DNA of 64,000 nucleotides from Candidatus Undinarchaeales archaeon (GTDB lineage Archaea > SpSt-1190 > JASMDC01). Position numbers and translations under genes: made by a program. Where the stretch lies: NCBI GenBank assembly GCA_030753015.1, contig JASMDC010000013.1, positions 1-64,000 of the forward strand. The letters run 5' to 3'. Shown one piece after another: positions 58,349 through 64,000 of the stretch. Under the pieces are notes generated by a model. It was not told where the DNA came from. It saw only the letters and a list, made by a program, of their open reading frames with translations, and ran no database searches. The first letter of the stretch is position 1, and the number at the start of each line of letters is the position of its first letter.

Positions 58349-61300
58349 ATGGAGAATGGGAAGGAACAATCCAGTGTCCTAGTAGAAGGACTCTTGCTGT
58401 TGGTACTGCTCCCATCGCTGGTACTGTCCACCGAGCTCGACGTCGGCACAAACATAGCCACGAGCGAGATGTACTCCCAGCAGCTGAGGTACTTCAATGT
58501 CGATGTGGCCTTCTCCGACCCCGTACTCACTATGGAGGACGGTTCCACGAGCATCACTATCGAGAACACCACGCTCGTCTCCGAGCCCACGCACCCCATG
58601 CTCCCGATGAGGATCGTCACCCTTTACATCCCTGAAGGGTATCAGGTCTCGTCGGTGGAGGTCATTGAACTTGTGACTCGCTCCCTCGGAGCTGACCATC
58701 AGGTTCTGCCCGCCCCCTACCCCATTAGCCCCATCGATCATAAGCCTTCTGAAAGGAACACCTCCATCTACGGCTCACCGGAACCCTTCCCTCCTCAGTC
58801 TTTCATGACGTATGGGACCCGGCGCCTGATGGGATACAACGTGTTCCAGGTCGCGACCTTCCCCATCACCTACTACCCGATCAATGGAAGTCTACTCTTC
58901 CATCCAAGAATCAGAATCAGGGCACAGCTGGAGTGGACCGGAACGGAGGGTCCAGGAAAGGAGGAGGAAGAGCGAGGTTTCATCAGCTCGATAGTCGAGA
59001 ACGACTTCGCGCTCGAGGAGGGATTCGGAACGCCCGTCGTCCCCGATCACTCGGATTCCGATGGAGCTGGTGAAGGTGAGGGTGAGTCCGGGACCACGGA
59101 GGGCGGTGCGGACGGTGAGGGCGAACCACAGGCGGACAGCGGTCCAACATACGAATACCTTATCGTGTATCATTCACCGACCTTCAACTCCGCCGCGAAC
59201 AGGCTGGGAACGTGGAAGTACCAGAAGGGCTACACAGTCGGTCTTGCCTCGACCGCATACTTCAACAGTAATTATGCAGGATATGACCTTGCCGAAAAGA
59301 TCAGAAACGGTCTCAAGAACCTCCATGATAACTACGGTACTCAATGGGTCGTTCTCATTGGAGATTACAACTACGTCCCCCCCCGGTGCGGGTATGACAA
59401 GAAAGGAACGAACACAGGGGGCAATACGGGTTACCTCTGTGACGCTGACTCCACACCAACTGACCTATACTACGCTGATCTCGATAGCGACTGGGACTAC
59501 GACGGGGACAACCTGTACGGCGAGTACATCGATGATCACTGGGGCGGGGGAGTCCAGCGCCTCGACCTCACGGCAGAAGTGTACGTAGGAAGGATTTCTG
59601 TGTCTGATGCCGACACCGCCCTGCAGGTCGTCGACAAGATCATCAAATACGAGAAGGAACCTACGACAGGGGACTGGCTATCGAAGGCCCTCATCCTGGG
59701 CGCTATGGCCAACTACGACGAGGACACGAACAGCGACGGTCAGGTGGACAAGTTCAAGCGCGACTGGGCCCCGGTCATGGAGCAGCTCAGGACCGACTAC
59801 TTCCCCGCAGACTATTCCCTCACCACCATGTACGAGAAGGAAGGGGTCGCCTCACCCCTGGGACAGTCCACTTACTCATGCACCACGCCCCTCACGAACG
59901 ACAACGTGAAGTCCGCTATCAATCAGGGCTACGGTGTCATGACCATGGGCGGCCACGGCGGTAAAACCGACATCTGGAGGGTCATCTGGAGCATGGACGC
60001 CGATAGTGACAACATCAACGACCCCTCTGAAAAACAATGGTCGGCGTACCTGAAGACGACGGATACACTGTCGAACGCCAACAAGACACCATTCGTGTAT
60101 ACTGCCTCATGCCTGACCGCCCTCATTGACGGTTCAAGTGACTCCCTGGGGGAATGGCTCGTCAACCAGCAGTGGTCGGGAGCGATCGGGTATGTGGGAG
60201 CGACGCGCACTTCGTACTCCGGCATCGGTAGCACCGAATATTACAATCAGAAGCTCGTCAAGCTATTCTGGGATTCGCTCTTCTCAGGGTACTACTCATC
60301 GGGCGAGGCGCTCTACCGCTCCAAGACACAGTACTCTGTACACCATCCGTTCACAGGTGCCTCGAATGATAATACCAAACTAAGGAACTACTACGACTAC
60401 ATCCTGCTAGGTGATCCCGAGACGCCTATCTGGACGGATGATCCCGTTACGGTCTCCTCCACAGGGCTTCCCGAGAAACTCCAGACCGGGCATGCCAATG
60501 AATTCGTAGTGATAATCAAAGACTCGGAGCAAAGCGCGGTCAATGGAGCACGTGTATCCATATCAGGAGCTGGGACCCATGAGGAAAAGACGACGGATAC
60601 CCAAGGGAACGCTGCATTCACGGGGATCTCGCCCACGTCGGACGGTACCGTGACCCTTGTCGTCACCAAGCACAACCACCTCACGGTAATCGAGGAGGTA
60701 CAATCTATCACGGACAATGACGCCCCGACCACCACGCCCGGAGTAACGGAGGACGGGTGGTACTCCGAGGACCAGACGCTCAGCCTGACATGCGACGACG
60801 GTTCCGGTGTGGGATGCAGCACGACGTACTACTGCACGGACTCTGTAGGAACGTGCACGCCCGGGACTGTGTACACGCAACCGGTCTCGCTCTCATGCTC
60901 GACAGGGAGCATATGCATCCACTACGTCAGGTACTACAGTAAGGACCAGTTCGACAACGCGGAGTCATTCAAGACGAGCGTGGCTTTCAGGATCGACAAG
61001 CAGAAACCGACAACGACGGACAGTTCGGATGCGAACTGGCACGGAAGCGACCAGGCCATCACGCTGACGTGCAATGACGGGACCGGCGCGGGATGTGACA
61101 CCACGTACTACTGCACCGATACGAGCGGTACGTGCACGCCTGATACGAATTACACGCAGCCCATCAGCATTACGTGCTCCGCTGGAAGCGTGTGCACAAG
61201 GTACGTCAGGTATCGCAGTAACGACACCCTTGCGAACACGGAGGACGTCAGGACAAGCAATCAGGTCAGGATCGACAAGCAGAAACCGACAACGTCGGAC

Positions 61301-64000
61301 AACTCCGATACGAACTGGCACGGAAGCGACCAGACGGTCACTCTCACGTGCAACGATGGGACCGGCGCGGGATGCGACACCACGTACTACTGCACCGATA
61401 CGAGCGGGACGTGCACGCCCAACACAACGTACTCGCAACCGATCAGCGTCACGTGCTCTGTGGGAAGCGTATGCACCAGATATGTCAGGTACCGCAGCAA
61501 CGACACCCTTGCGAACACGGAGGATGTCAGTACGAGCAATCCGGTGAAGATCGACAAGCATATACCGACCACGACCGACAGCTCTGACGCGAACTGGCAC
61601 GGAAGCGACCAGGCAATCACGCTCACGTGCGATGACGGATCGGGTGCAGGGTGCGACACCACATACTACTGCACCGATATGAACGGGACGTGTACGCCCG
61701 ACACAGCGTACACGCAGCCGATCAGCATCACGTGCTCCGCGGGGAGCGTCTGCACGAGGTACGTCAGATACATCAGCAACGACACACTCGCAAATATCGA
61801 GGATGTAAAGACAAGCACGGGTCCCCGCATCGATAACGAGGCCCCTGTCACGAGCTCCAATGTGACGGAAGCATGGCACTCAATGGACCAATGGGCATCT
61901 CTGGTGTGTGATGACGCCACAGGTGTGGGATGTAACGCTACCGCATACTGCATTGACACAAGCAGCGTATGTGGCTGTACCCCCACCACCATCTACGAAG
62001 GCCCGACCAACCTAATCTGCTCCCCGGGTAGCGTGTGCACCCACCATATCTGCGTCGCGAGCAACGATTCTCTAGGCAATCTCGAGGAGAAGAGGAACAT
62101 CGACGTGAACATCGACAAATCCGGCATTGTGCTCCGCGACATAATCCTCCCCACGCAGGGAGGCCACTACCGGACACCAACGTCCCTGCCCCTTTCCCTG
62201 TCAGTGAACGATCACATCATCGACACGTGCTGGTACACAATCACGTCGACCGTCGGAGGCCGCTCCGTGCACACAATCCCAAAGTGTCAGAACGTCACTC
62301 TGGACATCACGACGGGCTCGTGGCTGGACGACTTTGACGATGGCTCGTGGATCGATAACAGTACATCCCACAACATCACCGTTTCCACCGGGGCGGTCCG
62401 ACTCGTGCCCAAGGGCAACTCCACGGCCATTACCGGCAGGCTCCACAGCAGCCGGATCCGACCCATTAATCCTGGAAACTGGGGCCGCTTCACAGCCATC
62501 CAGAACGTCAACAAGTCCCAGGGCTCTGCGATCAGCTATTCGGTCCTGGACGGGGAGACGAACGAGACCTTGTGCAGTACCAACACCTCTAACAGGACTG
62601 TTGTGATTGACCTTTCCTCCTGTCTGAACGGGACCGCTTCGATAGTACTCTCGGCATCGCTCACATCTACGAACACATCGGCCGTGCCAGTTATCTACAT
62701 GTGGAACGTGACGTGGTCACGGGCGGACGGCCCCTACGATCTGACGGTCCATGCCAACGACACGACGGGACGCTCCCAGAACAAGTCGCGACAATTCGTT
62801 GTCGACACGATCCCACCTTCCATCACTTCGCTACTCATCAACGATGATGCCGCCTCCACGTCCACGAGGGACGTCACGCTCAATGCATCGGGCAGCGGGT
62901 TCTCGGAATGCAGGTTCAGCAACGATGGAGCCGAATGGTCCACGTACACTGCCTATAGCGGACCCGCGTCGTGGACACTCTCGGCCGGGAACGCTCAGAA
63001 GACCGTCTCTATGCAATGTCGGGACTCCGCCGGTAACGAGGCGGTACAGGTCACCGATACCATCGACCTATCGATCCCGTCCAGTGGTGGTGGGAGCAGC
63101 AGCGGCAGCAGCAGCAGCAGCGCGAGCAGCAGCAGTGTAGCCAGTAGCAGCAGCAGCGGGAGCAGCGGTGGTGGTGGTGGAGGCGGCTATTCGCGCCTGA
63201 GCTATAACTTCTCGATCGAGTGCGACCACCCGGAAATGCTCACGATGGAACCGGGCGGTCGCGCCAAGGTGTCCTGTATCGTGACTGCCCTGGAGACCCA
63301 GCTCCCCTCACTCAACGTGACGACGGAACCGGTGGAAGGGCTCCATATCTTTCCCGCCATCCATTCCTTCGAAGAGATCCCGTACTGGACCTATAAGGAC
63401 GCGGAAGAGACCTTGAAAGATGAACTGGTCGCATACCGGAAGTTCGTTCTCGAGATCAGTTCGGAGAAAAGCTGCAGAACGAGGATAGCTCCGATAAACA
63501 TAATCGGTAGCTGCATCTCGGAGGATGACAGGATCAACGTCACGAACGTGAGCAGGATATTCGCTAAAGTGCTCCCGCTACCGGAGTGTCCCGAGGAGAG
63601 TGATGGGTTCTGTCAGTCTTCGTGTCCTCTGGATGTCAGCGGGTGCGTTCCCGAGACGTGCGAGAACGCTCCCGAGGACTGCGGCCCATGTCCCGCGGAC
63701 GAGGAAGAGGACGCGAACACTACGGATGACGAGGCCATCGGGCACGAAAACGTGACCCTTGAAGTCCCTACACCCTCCCCTTCCCAGGAAGCTACACCTG
63801 AGCCGACGGTCTCTCCTTCCCCGACGCCCGAGCCCGAGCCCGAGCCCGAACTTGAACCTGAGCCAAGCCTTGAACCTGAACCCGAGCCGACCCCGGTCCC
63901 GAATCCCAATGTAACCGAGGACGAGTTCAACATGCATCTTGACGAGACGCGGAGCATCGTGGAGGACCTATCGTCAAGAACTGAGAACGTGACATCCCTC
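58349..64000 (+). CDS. Giant secreted gingipain-like (C25) peptidase, C-terminus cut by window edge
   Basis: An unbroken frame of 1884 codons from ATG 58349 to the window end. Signal peptide SVLVEGLLLLVLLPSLVLS; pro-like N-terminal domain; an acidic Gly/Glu linker (about 235-265); C25 caspase-like domain (about 267-690) with His in MGGHGGKT (H536) and Cys in TASCLT (C588); beta domain (about 700-785); five Cys-rich repeats of about 93 residues (787-1254); further beta domains; Ser/Gly linker (1579-1613); Cys-rich segment CPEESDGFCQSSCP; Glu/Pro linker (1806-1853). Presumably secreted or anchored by the missing end and cleaves or processes surface proteins. Gingipain similarity is by fold motifs, not overall identity. 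Confidence 0.9.
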   Translation, partial: MENGKEQSSVLVEGLLLLVLLPSLVLSTELDVGTNIATSEMYSQQLRYFNVDVAFSDPVLTMEDGSTSITIENTTLVSEPTHPMLPMRIVTLYIPEGYQVSSVEVIELVTRSLGADHQVLPAPYPISPIDHKPSERNTSIYGSPEPFPPQSFMTYGTRRLMGYNVFQVATFPITYYPINGSLLFHPRIRIRAQLEWTGTEGPGKEEEERGFISSIVENDFALEEGFGTPVVPDHSDSDGAGEGEGESGTTEGGADGEGEPQADSGPTYEYLIVYHSPTFNSAANRLGTWKYQKGYTVGLASTAYFNSNYAGYDLAEKIRNGLKNLHDNYGTQWVVLIGDYNYVPPRCGYDKKGTNTGGNTGYLCDADSTPTDLYYADLDSDWDYDGDNLYGEYIDDHWGGGVQRLDLTAEVYVGRISVSDADTALQVVDKIIKYEKEPTTGDWLSKALILGAMANYDEDTNSDGQVDKFKRDWAPVMEQLRTDYFPADYSLTTMYEKEGVASPLGQSTYSCTTPLTNDNVKSAINQGYGVMTMGGHGGKTDIWRVIWSMDADSDNINDPSEKQWSAYLKTTDTLSNANKTPFVYTASCLTALIDGSSDSLGEWLVNQQWSGAIGYVGATRTSYSGIGSTEYYNQKLVKLFWDSLFSGYYSSGEALYRSKTQYSVHHPFTGASNDNTKLRNYYDYILLGDPETPIWTDDPVTVSSTGLPEKLQTGHANEFVVIIKDSEQSAVNGARVSISGAGTHEEKTTDTQGNAAFTGISPTSDGTVTLVVTKHNHLTVIEEVQSITDNDAPTTTPGVTEDGWYSEDQTLSLTCDDGSGVGCSTTYYCTDSVGTCTPGTVYTQPVSLSCSTGSICIHYVRYYSKDQFDNAESFKTSVAFRIDKQKPTTTDSSDANWHGSDQAITLTCNDGTGAGCDTTYYCTDTSGTCTPDTNYTQPISITCSAGSVCTRYVRYRSNDTLANTEDVRTSNQVRIDKQKPTTSDNSDTNWHGSDQTVTLTCNDGTGAGCDTTYYCTDTSGTCTPNTTYSQPISVTCSVGSVCTRYVRYRSNDTLANTEDVSTSNPVKIDKHIPTTTDSSDANWHGSDQAITLTCDDGSGAGCDTTYYCTDMNGTCTPDTAYTQPISITCSAGSVCTRYVRYISNDTLANIEDVKTSTGPRIDNEAPVTSSNVTEAWHSMDQWASLVCDDATGVGCNATAYCIDTSSVCGCTPTTIYEGPTNLICSPGSVCTHHICVASNDSLGNLEEKRNIDVNIDKSGIVLRDIILPTQGGHYRTPTSLPLSLSVNDHIIDTCWYTITSTVGGRSVHTIPKCQNVTLDITTGSWLDDFDDGSWIDNSTSHNITVSTGAVRLVPKGNSTAITGRLHSSRIRPINPGNWGRFTAIQNVNKSQGSAISYSVLDGETNETLCSTNTSNRTVVIDLSSCLNGTASIVLSASLTSTNTSAVPVIYMWNVTWSRADGPYDLTVHANDTTGRSQNKSRQFVVDTIPPSITSLLINDDAASTSTRDVTLNASGSGFSECRFSNDGAEWSTYTAYSGPASWTLSAGNAQKTVSMQCRDSAGNEAVQVTDTIDLSIPSSGGGSSSGSSSSSASSSSVASSSSSGSSGGGGGGGYSRLSYNFSIECDHPEMLTMEPGGRAKVSCIVTALETQLPSLNVTTEPVEGLHIFPAIHSFEEIPYWTYKDAEETLKDELVAYRKFVLEISSEKSCRTRIAPINIIGSCISEDDRINVTNVSRIFAKVLPLPECPEESDGFCQSSCPLDVSGCVPETCENAPEDCGPCPADEEEDANTTDDEAIGHENVTLEVPTPSPSQEATPEPTVSPSPTPEPEPEPELEPEPSLEPEPEPTPVPNPNVTEDEFNMHLDETRSIVEDLSSRTENVTSL
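60707..62110 (+). repeat. Five tandem ~279-bp repeats in the C25 peptidase gene
   Basis: Unit boundaries (ATC-GAC-AAG-like) fall at 60707, 60992, 61271, 61550 and 61829, the inner three exactly 279 bp apart; the array ends near 62110. Each unit encodes NWHGSDQ, LTCNDGTGAGC, TYYCTD, CTP, VCTRYVRY. Inner units are nearly identical in DNA, the outer ones diverged, as expected from unequal exchange. Confidence 0.85.

Noticed and set aside
60707..62110. CRISPR-like array
   Set aside because: The 279-bp units are coding, contiguous and in frame with the peptidase; there are no spacers. No CRISPR array or cas gene was seen anywhere in the window.

Overview
The window is archaeal, GC-rich (impression around 60 percent, not counted) and densely packed. 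Evidence for an archaeon: a tRNA with a bulge-helix-bulge intron, an ABCE1/Rli1 ATPase, the archaeal-type NMN adenylyltransferase, a KH-domain NusA-like factor, two Lrp/AsnC regulators, and many genes whose start codon lies about 26 nt downstream of a TATA box (leaderless transcription). The many secreted, Cys-rich giant proteins and pilin-like N-termini of the R-G-Q-V-T type recall DPANN archaea; the exact lineage cannot be fixed from this window.

Layout. 1-3.1 kb: a truncated TPR protein, a 48-aa ORF, a probable ASCH-domain protein, a methyltransferase and a two-TM membrane protein. 3.2-16.7 kb and 18.8-32.1 kb: two diverged copies of a three-gene surface cassette, all on the minus strand. 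Each copy reads giant secreted Cys-rich protein (2785 or 2703 aa), then pilin-like membrane-anchored protein (691 or 697 aa), then secreted beta-rich protein with a Cys-rich module (958 or 1004 aa). Between the copies lie endonuclease III and a transglutaminase-like protein. 32.1-36.3 kb: a PurM-like protein, two Lrp/AsnC regulators in an overlapping pair, another pilin-like protein and dihydrolipoamide dehydrogenase. 36.3-37.0 kb: a TnpB relic with its right-end hairpin, structured intergenic DNA, and an intron-containing tRNA-Ile(UAU). 37.1-45.7 kb: a secreted single-TM protein, a double flavodoxin-fold protein, an IS1634-like element that splits a small membrane-protein gene, tRNA-Gly(GCC), and an unknown two-gene operon. 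45.8-54.5 kb: an unknown helical protein, two paralogous metallophosphoesterases (one with altered metal motifs), several small or unknown proteins, a methyltransferase, a HipA/PI3K-like kinase fold and an aminotransferase. 54.5-57.3 kb: nadM diverging from nusA-like/rli1. 57.3-58.3 kb: an IS481-like element with a 15-bp target duplication. 58.3 kb to the end: a huge secreted gingipain-like (C25) peptidase, open at the right edge.

How it fits together. More than half of the coding DNA encodes exported or membrane proteins. The duplicated cassettes look like a multi-protein envelope assembly: a pilin-like anchor whose stop overlaps or abuts the start of the secreted partner, preceded by the giant gene. 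The C25 peptidase, the 670-aa protein and the extra pilin-like protein are plausible additions to the same cell surface. Role in host contact, adhesion or envelope structure is inference. The housekeeping genes (rli1, nusA-like, nadM, nth, lpd, tRNAs) are scattered among the surface genes.
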